Assembly: GCF_040750395.1 (NCBI RefSeq)
Contig: NZ_JBFLVD010000015.1
Location: 310,001 to 374,000 of the forward strand
Length of the DNA: 64,000 nt
Reading direction: 5' to 3'
Source of the DNA: Scandinavium sp002470465
Lineage (GTDB): Bacteria > Pseudomonadota > Gammaproteobacteria > Enterobacterales > Enterobacteriaceae
Notes under the pieces: generated by a model
The model's input: only the letters and a program-made list of their open reading frames with translations
Databases searched by the model: none
Told to the model about the DNA's origin: nothing
Shown here: positions 8,107-16,302 of the stretch, one piece after another
How positions within the stretch are numbered: the stretch's first letter is position 1
Layout of the letters: each line of letters begins with the position of its first letter
Position numbers and translations under genes: made by a program

Positions 8107-9669
8107 ATGCAAAACTCAACACCGAAACTCGAGCTTCTGACCAGTGACGCCATCTATCGCGAAAATCCGACGGCGCTGTTCCACCAGCTGTGCGGCGCGC
8201 GTCCGGCGACGCTGTTGCTGGAGTCCGCAGATATCGACAGCAAAGATGATTTGAAAAGCCTGCTGTTAGTCGACAGTGCACTGCGCATTACCGCTTTAGG
8301 TGACACCGTCACCATTCAGGCTCTCTCTGACAACGGCGCAGCCCTGTTGGATTTGCTTGATGTTGCCCTGCCCGCAGGCGTGGAGAACCAACGCCAGCCG
8401 AATGGCCGTATCCTTCATTTCCCGGCGGTGAGCACGCTGCTGGATGAAGACGCTCGCCTTTGCTCATTGTCCGTTTTTGATGCCTTTCGCCTGTTGCAAA
8501 CGCTGGTAACGGTGCCGGAAACCGAACGCGAAGCGATGTTCTTCGGTGGCCTGTTTGCTTATGATCTGGTCGCAGGCTTCGAAGATTTACCTCAGTTAGA
8601 CAGCGACACCGCCTGCCCGGATTACTGCTTCTACCTGGCCGAAACGCTGCTGGTTATCGACCACCAGACCAAATCCTCCCGCATTCAGGCAAGCCTCTTT
8701 ACCCCGCTGGAAGCGGAAAAGCAGCGCCTGACCCAGCGCCTGGCGCAAATTCGTCAGCAGATGAACGAACCGCCAATGCCGCTGCCGGTTACACGGGTAG
8801 AGAAAATGCACACCGAGGTGAACCAGAGCGACGACGAGTTCGGTGCCGTGGTGCGCAAAATGCAGCGCGCGATTCGCGCCGGGGAAATTTTCCAGGTCGT
8901 GCCTTCCCGCCGCTTCTCGCTGCCTTGCCCTTCGCCGCTGGCGGCCTACGACGTGCTGAAGAAAAGTAACCCGAGCCCGTACATGTTCTTTATGCAGGAT
9001 AACGACTTCAGCCTGTTCGGTGCCTCGCCGGAAAGCTCGCTGAAATACGATGCCGGCAACCGCCAGATTGAAATTTACCCGATTGCCGGTACGCGTCCGC
9101 GCGGCCGCCGGGCCGACGGTTCTCTCGACCGCGACCTCGACAGCCGTATCGAGCTGGAAATGCGTACCGATCAGAAAGAGATGTCGGAGCACCTGATGCT
9201 GGTTGACCTGGCGCGTAACGATCTGGCGCGTATTTGTACGCCGGGCAGCCGCTACGTGGCAGACCTCACCAAAGTGGACCGCTACTCCTTCGTGATGCAT
9301 CTGGTCTCCCGCGTGGTGGGCGAGCTGCGCCAGGATCTGGATGTGCTGCACGCCTATCGCGCCTGCATGAATATGGGCACGCTGAGCGGCGCACCGAAAG
9401 TACGCGCGATGCAGCTGATTGCAGCCGCCGAAGGCAAACGCCGTGGCAGCTACGGTGGTGCGGTGGGCTACTTCACCGCTCACGGCGACCTTGATACCTG
9501 CATCGTGATCCGCTCTGCCTTTGTTGAAAACGGCATTGCCACCGTCCAGGCCGGTGCTGGCGTGGTGCTTGACTCCGTACCGCAGTCCGAAGCCGATGAA
9601 ACCCGTAATAAAGCTCGCGCGGTGCTGCGCGCCATTGCTCAGGCCCACCACGCAGAGGAGATTTTCTGA
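8107..9669 (+). CDS. trpE: Anthranilate synthase component I
   Basis: 520 residues, the same length as E. coli TrpE. It converts chorismate to anthranilate using ammonia delivered by the TrpG part of TrpGD. The tryptophan feedback site LLES is at residues 37-40 (S40). The conserved chorismate-binding core is intact, including PIAGTRPRGRRADGS, DLARNDLARIC and GTLSGAPKVRA. It is the first structural gene after the attenuator, and its TGA overlaps the trpD ATG by one base, indicating coupled translation for a stoichiometric complex. Confidence 0.99.
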   Translation: MQNSTPKLELLTSDAIYRENPTALFHQLCGARPATLLLESADIDSKDDLKSLLLVDSALRITALGDTVTIQALSDNGAALLDLLDVALPAGVENQRQPNGRILHFPAVSTLLDEDARLCSLSVFDAFRLLQTLVTVPETEREAMFFGGLFAYDLVAGFEDLPQLDSDTACPDYCFYLAETLLVIDHQTKSSRIQASLFTPLEAEKQRLTQRLAQIRQQMNEPPMPLPVTRVEKMHTEVNQSDDEFGAVVRKMQRAIRAGEIFQVVPSRRFSLPCPSPLAAYDVLKKSNPSPYMFFMQDNDFSLFGASPESSLKYDAGNRQIEIYPIAGTRPRGRRADGSLDRDLDSRIELEMRTDQKEMSEHLMLVDLARNDLARICTPGSRYVADLTKVDRYSFVMHLVSRVVGELRQDLDVLHAYRACMNMGTLSGAPKVRAMQLIAAAEGKRRGSYGGAVGYFTAHGDLDTCIVIRSAFVENGIATVQAGAGVVLDSVPQSEADETRNKARAVLRAIAQAHHAEEIF

Positions 9670-11264
9670 TGGCTGACATTCTGCTGCTCGACAATATTGA
9701 TTCCTTTACCTACAACCTGGCCGACCAGCTGCGCGCCAGCGGGCATAACGTGGTCATCTACCGCAACCATGTACCGGCACAGACGCTGATTGAACGTCTG
9801 GCCACCATGGATAACCCGGTGTTGATGCTCTCACCGGGTCCGGGTGCGCCATCTGAAGCAGGCTGCATGCCAGAGCTTCTGACCCGCATGCGCGGCAAGC
9901 TGCCTATCATCGGCATCTGCCTCGGCCATCAGGCGATTGTTGAAGCCTACGGCGGCTACGTCGGTCAGGCAGGTGAGATCCTCCACGGCAAAGCCTCCAG
10001 CATTGAACACGACGGTCAGGCAATGTTCGCCGGGCTCGCCAATCCGCTGCCGGTTGCGCGCTATCACTCGCTGGTCGGCAGCAATATTCCGGCTGGGCTG
10101 ACGATCAACGCCAGCTTTAACGGCATGGTGATGGCCGTCCGTCACGATGCCGATCGCGTGGTTGGCTTCCAGTTCCATCCGGAATCTATTCTGACCAGCC
10201 ACGGTGCACGCCTGCTGGAACAGACTCTGGAATGGGCTCTGAAAAAGCTGGAGCCGGCCAATCTGCTGCAGCCGATTCTGGAAAAGCTGTATCAGGCGCA
10301 AACCCTGACCCAGCAGGAAAGCCACCAGCTCTTCTCCGCCGTTGTGCGTGGTGAGGTGAAGCCGGAGCAGCTGGCCGCCGCGCTGGTCAGCATGAAAGTG
10401 CGTGGTGAACAGCCGCAGGAAATTGCCGGGGCCGCCACCGCGCTGCTGGAAAACGCCGCGCCGTTCCCGCGCCCTGAATATGCGTTTGCCGATATTGTCG
10501 GCACCGGCGGCGACGGCAGCAACAGCATCAATATCTCTACCGCCAGCGCCTTTGTGGCGGCGGCCTGTGGAATGAAAGTGGCGAAACACGGCAACCGCAG
10601 CGTATCGAGCAAGTCCGGTTCCTCCGATTTACTCGCGGCCTTCGGCATTAATCTGGACATGAACGCCGATAAATCCCGGGAAGCGCTGGATGAGCTTGGC
10701 GTCTGCTTCCTGTTCGCGCCGAAATACCACACCGGATTCCGCCACGCGATGCCGGTTCGTCAGCAGCTGAAAACCCGCACGCTGTTCAACGTGCTCGGGC
10801 CGCTGATCAACCCAGCGCACCCACCGCTGGCGCTGATTGGCGTCTACAGCCCGGAGCTGGTGCTGCCGATAGCTGAAACCCTGCGCGTGCTCGGCTATCA
10901 GCGTGCCGCCGTGGTACACAGCGGCGGAATGGATGAAGTTTCCCTGCATGCACCAACCGTGGTGGCGGAACTGAAAGACGGCGAAATTCACAGCTATCAG
11001 CTGACCGCCGAGGACTTTGGCCTGACGCCATATCGTCAGGAGCAGCTGGCAGGCGGCACCCCGGAAGAAAACCGTGACATTCTTTCCCGTTTACTCCAGG
11101 GTAAAGGTGAGAGTGCCCACGAGGCCGCAGTCTCTGCCAACGTCGCCATGCTGATGCGCCTTCACGGCCATGAAGATTTAAAAGCCAACGTGAAAAAGGT
11201 AATGGATGTCCTGCACAGCGGTGCAGCCTACGATCGCGTAACCGCATTAGCAGCAAGAGGATAA
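9669..11264 (+). CDS. trpD: Fused glutamine amidotransferase / anthranilate phosphoribosyltransferase
   Basis: 531 residues, a TrpG-TrpD fusion as in E. coli. Residues 1 to about 195 are a class I glutamine amidotransferase with nucleophile C84 in GICLGHQA and the later FQFHPES histidine-glutamate motif. Residues from about 200 on are the phosphoribosyltransferase that joins anthranilate to PRPP, with GTGGDGSNSINIST and KHGNRSVSSKSGSSD. It overlaps trpE by one base and is 3 bases from trpC. Confidence 0.99.
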   Translation: MADILLLDNIDSFTYNLADQLRASGHNVVIYRNHVPAQTLIERLATMDNPVLMLSPGPGAPSEAGCMPELLTRMRGKLPIIGICLGHQAIVEAYGGYVGQAGEILHGKASSIEHDGQAMFAGLANPLPVARYHSLVGSNIPAGLTINASFNGMVMAVRHDADRVVGFQFHPESILTSHGARLLEQTLEWALKKLEPANLLQPILEKLYQAQTLTQQESHQLFSAVVRGEVKPEQLAAALVSMKVRGEQPQEIAGAATALLENAAPFPRPEYAFADIVGTGGDGSNSINISTASAFVAAACGMKVAKHGNRSVSSKSGSSDLLAAFGINLDMNADKSREALDELGVCFLFAPKYHTGFRHAMPVRQQLKTRTLFNVLGPLINPAHPPLALIGVYSPELVLPIAETLRVLGYQRAAVVHSGGMDEVSLHAPTVVAELKDGEIHSYQLTAEDFGLTPYRQEQLAGGTPEENRDILSRLLQGKGESAHEAAVSANVAMLMRLHGHEDLKANVKKVMDVLHSGAAYDRVTALAARG

Positions 11265-11267
11265 GAA

Positions 11268-12626
11268 ATGCAGACCGTTTTAGCCAAAATCGTTGCCGAT
11301 AAGCGTATCTGGGTCGAAGCCCGCAAAGCGCAGCAACCATTAGCCAGCTTCCAGAATGAGATTCAGCCGAGCCAGCGCCATTTCTATGATGCGCTACAGG
11401 GTGCACGCACCGCATTCATCCTCGAATGCAAAAAAGCGTCACCGTCAAAAGGCGTCATTCGTGAAGATTTTGACCCGGCGCGTATCGCCGGGGTGTACAA
11501 ACATTATGCGTCCGCTATCTCCGTGCTGACGGACGAGAAATATTTCCAGGGCAGCTTCGATTTTCTGCCCATCGTCAGCCAAATCGCGCCGCAGCCGATT
11601 CTGTGCAAAGACTTTATCGTCGATCCGTATCAGATTTACCTGGCCCGCTACTATCAGGCCGATGCCTGCCTGCTGATGCTGTCGGTGCTGAATGATGACG
11701 AATATCGTCAGCTCTCAGCCGTGGCGCACAGCCTGAGCATGGGCGTGCTGACGGAAGTCAGTAATGAAGAAGAGCTGGAGCGCGCTATTGCGCTCGGCGC
11801 AAAAGTCGTCGGCATCAATAACCGCGACCTGCGCGATCTCTCTATCGATCTCAATCGTACCCGCCAGCTCGCCCCGCGTTTGGGCGCAGGCGTCACGGTG
11901 ATCAGCGAATCCGGCATTAACACCTATGGTCAGGTCCGTGAACTGAGTCATTTCGCCAACGGCTTCCTGATTGGCTCAGCGATGATGGCGCACGACGATC
12001 TTAATGCTGCCGTGCGTCGCGTGCTGCTTGGCGAAAACAAAGTATGCGGGCTGACGCGCAGCCAGGATGCGCAGGCCGCCTTCGAGTCTGGCGCTCTTTA
12101 TGGCGGGCTGATTTTTGTGCCTTCCTCTCCCCGCTACGTCAATGAAGCGCAGGCCCGCGACGTCATCAACAGCGCACCGCTAAGCTACGTTGGCGTGTTC
12201 CGGGATACTGACCTGGCGGATATCGTCGCCAAAGCAGAAAGCCTGAAGCTGGCGGCGGTACAGCTGCACGGCAATGAAGATCAGGCGTATATCGACGCGC
12301 TTCGCGTTGCCCTGCCTGAGAACGTGCAAATATGGAAAGCGCTGAGCGTAAAAGAGACGCTGCCTGCCCGCACGCTGAATCATGTCGACAAATACGTGTT
12401 CGACAACGGCCAGGGCGGCACAGGCCAAAGCTTCGACTGGTCACTGCTGAATGGACAGGACTTAAGCAACGTCCTGCTGGCAGGTGGCCTTAGCCCGGAT
12501 AATTGTGTGGCAGCGGCGAAAAGCGGCTGCGCGGGGCTCGATTTCAATTCAGGCGTAGAATCTGAACCGGGTATCAAAGACGCCGGCAAGCTGGCCTCGG
12601 TTTTTCAGACGCTGCGTGCATATTAA
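11268..12626 (+). CDS. trpC: Fused indole-3-glycerol-phosphate synthase / phosphoribosylanthranilate isomerase
   Basis: 452 residues with two consecutive (beta-alpha)8 barrels. The N-terminal half (to about 255) is indole-glycerol-phosphate synthase, with ECKKASPSKG and the later SESGI phosphate-binding segment. The C-terminal half is the TrpF isomerase, with KVCGLTRSQDA at the start of the barrel and LAGGLSPDN near the end. It carries out two successive steps after TrpD. The gene is in the normal trpEDCBA order. Confidence 0.99.
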   Translation: MQTVLAKIVADKRIWVEARKAQQPLASFQNEIQPSQRHFYDALQGARTAFILECKKASPSKGVIREDFDPARIAGVYKHYASAISVLTDEKYFQGSFDFLPIVSQIAPQPILCKDFIVDPYQIYLARYYQADACLLMLSVLNDDEYRQLSAVAHSLSMGVLTEVSNEEELERAIALGAKVVGINNRDLRDLSIDLNRTRQLAPRLGAGVTVISESGINTYGQVRELSHFANGFLIGSAMMAHDDLNAAVRRVLLGENKVCGLTRSQDAQAAFESGALYGGLIFVPSSPRYVNEAQARDVINSAPLSYVGVFRDTDLADIVAKAESLKLAAVQLHGNEDQAYIDALRVALPENVQIWKALSVKETLPARTLNHVDKYVFDNGQGGTGQSFDWSLLNGQDLSNVLLAGGLSPDNCVAAAKSGCAGLDFNSGVESEPGIKDAGKLASVFQTLRAY

Positions 12627-12636
12627 GGAAATGGAC

Positions 12637-13830
12637 ATGAAGACATTACTGAACCCCTATTTTGGTGAATTTGGCGGCATGTACGTGCCGCAGATCCTGA
12701 TGCCCGCCCTGCGCCAGCTGGAAGAAGCGTTCGTAAGCGCGCAGAAAGATCCTGAGTTCCAGACCCAGTTTACCGATTTACTGAAGAACTATGCGGGTCG
12801 TCCGACCGCGCTGACCAAATGCCAGAACCTGACCGCAGGCACCAAAACCACGCTGTACCTTAAGCGTGAAGATCTTCTCCACGGTGGCGCGCATAAAACC
12901 AACCAGGTGTTGGGCCAGGCGCTGCTGGCGAAGCGCATGGGCAAAACTGAAATCATCGCCGAAACCGGCGCAGGCCAGCACGGCGTAGCCTCCGCCCTGG
13001 CGAGCGCCCTGCTCGGTCTGAAATGCCGCATCTATATGGGCGCAAAAGACGTTGAGCGCCAGTCGCCAAACGTGTTCCGTATGCGTCTGATGGGCGCGGA
13101 AGTGATCCCGGTACACAGCGGCTCCGCCACGCTGAAAGATGCCTGTAACGAAGCGCTGCGTGACTGGTCCGGCAGCTACGAAACCGCGCATTATATGCTC
13201 GGCACCGCAGCAGGCCCTCACCCGTTCCCGACCATCGTGCGTGAATTCCAGCGCATGATCGGCGAAGAAACCAAAGTGCAGATTCAGGAAAAAGAAGGCC
13301 GTCTGCCGGATGCGGTTATCGCTTGCGTCGGCGGCGGATCCAACGCCATCGGCATGTTTGCGGACTTTATTGATGAAACCTCCGTCGGCCTGATCGGCGT
13401 AGAGCCCGCCGGACACGGCATCGAAACTGGCGAGCACGGCGCGCCGCTTAAGCACGGTCGCGTTGGCATCTATTTCGGCATGAAATCGCCGATGATGCAG
13501 ACCGATGAAGGCCAGATTGAAGAATCTTATTCCATTTCGGCGGGCCTGGATTTCCCGTCCGTTGGGCCACAGCACGCGTTTTTGAACAGCACGGGCCGTG
13601 CGGACTACGTCTCTGTCACCGACAACGAAGCGCTGGACGCCTTTAAGGCGCTCTGCCGCCATGAAGGGATCATCCCGGCGCTGGAGTCTTCCCACGCCCT
13701 CGCTCACGCGCTGAAAATGATGCGCGAAAATCCGGATAAAGAGCAGCTGCTGGTGGTTAACCTTTCCGGCCGCGGCGATAAAGACATCTTCACCGTACAT
13801 GACATCCTGAAAGCACGAGGGGAAATCTGA
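12637..13830 (+). CDS. trpB: Tryptophan synthase beta chain
   Basis: 397 residues. This PLP enzyme condenses indole with serine in the alpha2-beta2 complex. The Schiff-base lysine is K87 in GGAHKTNQ, and the phosphate-binding GGGSNAIG is intact. I use ATG 12637, which gives MKTLLNPYFGEFGG and aligns with E. coli; TAAGGA lies just upstream. An upstream in-frame GTG at 12616 would only add residues inside the end of trpC. Its stop overlaps the trpA ATG by one base. Confidence 0.99.
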   Translation: MKTLLNPYFGEFGGMYVPQILMPALRQLEEAFVSAQKDPEFQTQFTDLLKNYAGRPTALTKCQNLTAGTKTTLYLKREDLLHGGAHKTNQVLGQALLAKRMGKTEIIAETGAGQHGVASALASALLGLKCRIYMGAKDVERQSPNVFRMRLMGAEVIPVHSGSATLKDACNEALRDWSGSYETAHYMLGTAAGPHPFPTIVREFQRMIGEETKVQIQEKEGRLPDAVIACVGGGSNAIGMFADFIDETSVGLIGVEPAGHGIETGEHGAPLKHGRVGIYFGMKSPMMQTDEGQIEESYSISAGLDFPSVGPQHAFLNSTGRADYVSVTDNEALDAFKALCRHEGIIPALESSHALAHALKMMRENPDKEQLLVVNLSGRGDKDIFTVHDILKARGEI

Positions 13831-14639
13831 TGGAACGCTATGACAACCTGTTTGCTGAGCTGAAAAACCGCAAGGAAGGCGCGTTTGTTCCCTTCGTGAC
13901 GCTGGGCGATCCCAACCCGGAACAGTCGCTAAAAATCATTGATACGCTGATTGAAGCAGGCGCAGATGCCCTGGAGCTCGGTATTCCCTTCTCCGATCCG
14001 CTGGCCGACGGCCCGACCATTCAAAGCGCTACGCTGCGTGCGTTCGCCTCGGGCGTTACCGTGACCCAGTGTTTCGAAATGTTGGCGGCGATTCGCCAGA
14101 AGCACCCGACCATGCCGATTGGCCTGCTGATGTATGCCAATCTGGTCTTCAGCCGCGGCATCGATCGCTTCTATGCCGAATGCGAGCGCGTGGGCGTGGA
14201 TTCCGTTCTGGTGGCAGATGTGCCGGTGGAAGAGTCTGCCGAATTCCGCCAGGCGGCGATGCGCCATAACGTGGCACCGATTTTCATCTGCCCGCCGAAC
14301 GCAGATGATGAACTGCTGCGCCAGATTGCGTCCCACGGTCGCGGTTATACCTACCTGCTTTCCCGTGCAGGCGTAACGGGGGCGGAAAACAAGGCTGCGC
14401 TGCCGCTGCATCATCTGATTGAGAAGCTGAGTGAATACCATGCCGCCCCGCCGTTGCAGGGCTTTGGCATTTCCGCGCCAGATCAGGTGACCGCCGCCAT
14501 TGGCGCGGGTGCCGCAGGCGCAATTTCCGGTTCGGCTATCGTCAAAATTATCGAGAAGAACGTCGATAATCACCCGGCAATGCTGGCAGAGCTGAAAACG
14601 TTCGTGCAGAACATGAAAGCCGCGACCCGCAGCGCATAA
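13830..14639 (+). CDS. trpA: Tryptophan synthase alpha chain
   Basis: A 269-residue TIM barrel that splits indole-3-glycerol phosphate and channels indole to TrpB. The catalytic residues E49 (ALELGIPFSD) and D60 (PLADGPT) are at the E. coli positions, and the phosphate-binding GISAPDQV and AISGSAIV segments are present. It is the last gene of the operon, with a terminator 5 bases after the stop. Confidence 0.99.
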   Translation: MERYDNLFAELKNRKEGAFVPFVTLGDPNPEQSLKIIDTLIEAGADALELGIPFSDPLADGPTIQSATLRAFASGVTVTQCFEMLAAIRQKHPTMPIGLLMYANLVFSRGIDRFYAECERVGVDSVLVADVPVEESAEFRQAAMRHNVAPIFICPPNADDELLRQIASHGRGYTYLLSRAGVTGAENKAALPLHHLIEKLSEYHAAPPLQGFGISAPDQVTAAIGAGAAGAISGSAIVKIIEKNVDNHPAMLAELKTFVQNMKAATRSA

Positions 14640-14644
14640 CATTC

Positions 14645-14676
14645 CGCCGTCTGGCTAGCAGTCAGACGGCGTTTTT
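14645..14676 (+). terminator. trp operon terminator
   Basis: CGCCGTCTG (14645-14653) pairs perfectly with CAGACGGCG (14663-14671) and is followed by TTTTT. The left arm lies just outside the convergent marR-type gene; the loop and right arm lie inside its last codons. Confidence 0.92.
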
Positions 14677-15125
14677 CCCTTCACGCTTTCCGCATATTGC
14701 CTTACCAGACGAAATAACGCCTTCACGTCTTCCTCCGGCCACTCGGCAAAAATTGCATTCATCAGCTTTTGTCTTGCGCCGTCAATCGCGTTCGTCAGCG
14801 CTTTACCCTGCTCTGAGAGCGTCACTTCGCTGATACGCTTGTCCCGTTCGGCAGGCTGCTTTAGCGCCAGCCCCTGCTCCTGCAACTTCTTCACCTGACG
14901 ACTGACCGTGGTGTAGTCGCGCCCGAGGCTGTCCGCCAGTTCCACCACGCCCACCGGCCCATAGCGGCCAATTGTGACCAATAGCGGAAACAGCACCTGA
15001 TCCAGCTTGACGTCTGCCGCCGCCAGCAGCGTTTCATCGCGCTTCGGCTGATTCATCACGCTCAGGATGTCGAGCAACGCGCCGTGAAAATCCGTCACGT
15101 CATATTGTTTATGTGCATATTGCAT
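14655..15125 (-). CDS. MarR-family transcriptional regulator
   Basis: A 156-residue winged-helix protein. The DNA-binding region reads GVVELADSLGRDYTTVSRQV, with the wing QPAERDKRISEVTLSEQG, the usual MarR pattern. It is divergent from an oxidoreductase gene 76 bases away. Two related imperfect palindromes lie in this interval, one over its own start codon, so autoregulation and control of the neighbour are likely. K-12 has yciG, yciF and yciE at this place instead. The ligand cannot be inferred. Confidence 0.92.
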   Translation of the reverse strand: MQYAHKQYDVTDFHGALLDILSVMNQPKRDETLLAAADVKLDQVLFPLLVTIGRYGPVGVVELADSLGRDYTTVSRQVKKLQEQGLALKQPAERDKRISEVTLSEQGKALTNAIDGARQKLMNAIFAEWPEEDVKALFRLVRQYAESVKGKTPSDC

Positions 15126-15129
15126 ATAA
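15109..15129. promoter_or_regulatory. Putative MarR-type operator 1
   Basis: An imperfect palindrome with arms TTATGTGCA and TGCATATAA (one mismatch in the inner arms) spans the marR-type start codon. It shares the left 10 bases and the final TAA with the site at 15160-15180. Confidence 0.6.
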
Positions 15130-15159
15130 TTTCTCTTCGGCGTAGAGTGGCCTTATCAA

Positions 15160-15180
15160 TTATGTGCATTTTACACGTAA
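15160..15180. promoter_or_regulatory. Putative MarR-type operator 2
   Basis: An imperfect palindrome, TTATGTG - 7 bases - CACGTAA, lies 21 bases before the oxidoreductase ATG. It is a near-copy of the 15109-15129 site in the same orientation, 51 bases away. Confidence 0.6.
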
Positions 15181-15201
15181 AACCGATTAAGGAGAAACAG
15201 G

Positions 15202-16149
15202 ATGAAAGCAGCCGTAGTATTTGCTCCCTCACAGGGGCCGGTTTATGCCGATTTTGCTGAACCGGTTGCCGCTGAAAATCAGCAGTTGATTCAGGTTACC
15301 GCGTCGGCAATCAGCCACGTGGTGAAAAGCCGGGCATCCGGTAAGCATTACAGTTTTGACGGCACGCTCCCGTTTATCGCCGGGATCGACGGCACTGGCG
15401 TCACCCGGGACGGTCAGCGCGTTTATTTCGTATTCCCGCCAACGCCCTGGGGCAGCATGGCGCAGCTTGCGCCTGTCGATGTTGCTCATTGCCTGCCGCT
15501 GCCGGACGGGCTGGATGATGCCACCGCTGCGGCAATGGCAAATCCTGGTATGTCGGCCTGGGCCGCGCTGGTTAACCGTGCTGGCTTTAAGGCAGGTGAA
15601 ACCGTGTTGATAAACGGTGCGACGGGCAGCGCCGGACGGTTAGCGGTACAAATCGCCCGCCATCTTGGCGCTAAAAAGATCATCGCCACCGGGCGTAACC
15701 CACAGGCACTGGCCTCGCTCAACGCCGATGCCACCGTTTTGCTGACCGAAGATGAAAGCGTGCTGGCGCAAACCCTCGCGACACATGCCGCCGGGCAAAT
15801 TGACGTGGTCATTGATTATCTGTGGGGCCGCAGCGCCGAACTGCTGCTGAAGGCGCTGGCAAAACATGTGCCGGGTACAACTCCCGTGCGCTATGTCCAG
15901 GTGGGTTCGCTCTCCGGGCAGGAGATTACGCTGCCGGGCGCCGTGCTGCGATCCTCCCCCATTCAGCTGATGGGCAGCGGGATTGGGAGCCTTTCCCTGC
16001 CCGCGCTGGTAAAAGCCACCGGCGAGATGCTCAATGCGGCGGTAGCAGGCAGCTTTTCCATCGCCCACCGCACGGCGCTGCTGGCCGACGTTGCGGAGGT
16101 CTGGCCACTGGATGACAGCCAGAATCGTACCGTTTTCCAGATTGGCTAA
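15202..16149 (+). CDS. Medium-chain dehydrogenase/reductase, quinone-oxidoreductase type
   Basis: A 315-residue MDR-superfamily protein of the zinc-free, quinone-oxidoreductase-like group. The N-terminal GroES-like part contains the FIAGIDGTGV segment. The NAD(P)-binding Rossmann motif is NGATGSAGRLAVQIAR at about residues 137-152. The cysteine and histidine zinc ligands of classical alcohol dehydrogenases are not seen. ATTAAGGAG precedes the ATG. With the divergent MarR regulator it forms a probable inducible detoxification unit for quinones or electrophiles; the substrate is unknown. Confidence 0.9.
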   Translation: MKAAVVFAPSQGPVYADFAEPVAAENQQLIQVTASAISHVVKSRASGKHYSFDGTLPFIAGIDGTGVTRDGQRVYFVFPPTPWGSMAQLAPVDVAHCLPLPDGLDDATAAAMANPGMSAWAALVNRAGFKAGETVLINGATGSAGRLAVQIARHLGAKKIIATGRNPQALASLNADATVLLTEDESVLAQTLATHAAGQIDVVIDYLWGRSAELLLKALAKHVPGTTPVRYVQVGSLSGQEITLPGAVLRSSPIQLMGSGIGSLSLPALVKATGEMLNAAVAGSFSIAHRTALLADVAEVWPLDDSQNRTVFQIG

Positions 16150-16169
16150 CATCCCCAGAAAAGAAGGGG

Positions 16170-16198
16170 TTGAACTTCTTAATGAGAAGCATTATCTT
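16170..16198 (+). promoter_or_regulatory. Promoter with overlapping Fur box for the RyhB-like RNA
   Basis: The -35 is TTGAAC (16170-16175), then a 17-base spacer and -10 TATCTT (16193-16198). A Fur box at 16178-16196 matches 15 of 19 positions of the GATAATGATAATCATTATC consensus and covers the spacer and -10. Iron-loaded Fur would therefore repress this promoter, the arrangement known for ryhB. Confidence 0.85.
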
Positions 16199-16204
16199 TC
16201 TCAA

Positions 16205-16297
16205 CACCGAGTAATTGAGCAAATCACTCAGGTATTCGGTACGACATTGCTCACATTGCTTCCAGTATTGTTTGCCCGCCTTGCGCGGGCTTTTTTT
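16205..16297 (+). ncRNA. ryhB: RyhB-like iron-responsive small RNA
   Basis: The 29 bases at 16241-16269 (ACGACATTGCTCACATTGCT and the nine bases after it) are identical, from memory, to the core of E. coli RyhB, the segment that pairs with sodB and other targets. A terminator hairpin GCCCGC (16274-16279) / GCGGGC (16285-16290) with seven T follows. The 5' end is inferred from the -10 box; the resulting ~93 nt agrees with the 90 nt of RyhB. The 5' part and terminator differ from E. coli RyhB, so this may be a second copy like Salmonella RyhB-2 (IsrE); the rest of the genome is needed to tell. RyhB with Hfq turns off iron-using proteins when iron is scarce. Confidence 0.9.
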
Positions 16298-16302
16298 GCC
16301 TC

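Noticed and set aside
8596..9651. 351-codon minus-strand reading frame
   Set aside because: Antisense shadow of trpE, with no recognisable protein features.
12616..12636. Upstream GTG start for trpB
   Set aside because: It lies within the last codons of trpC; ATG 12637 aligns with known TrpB and has TAAGGA upstream.
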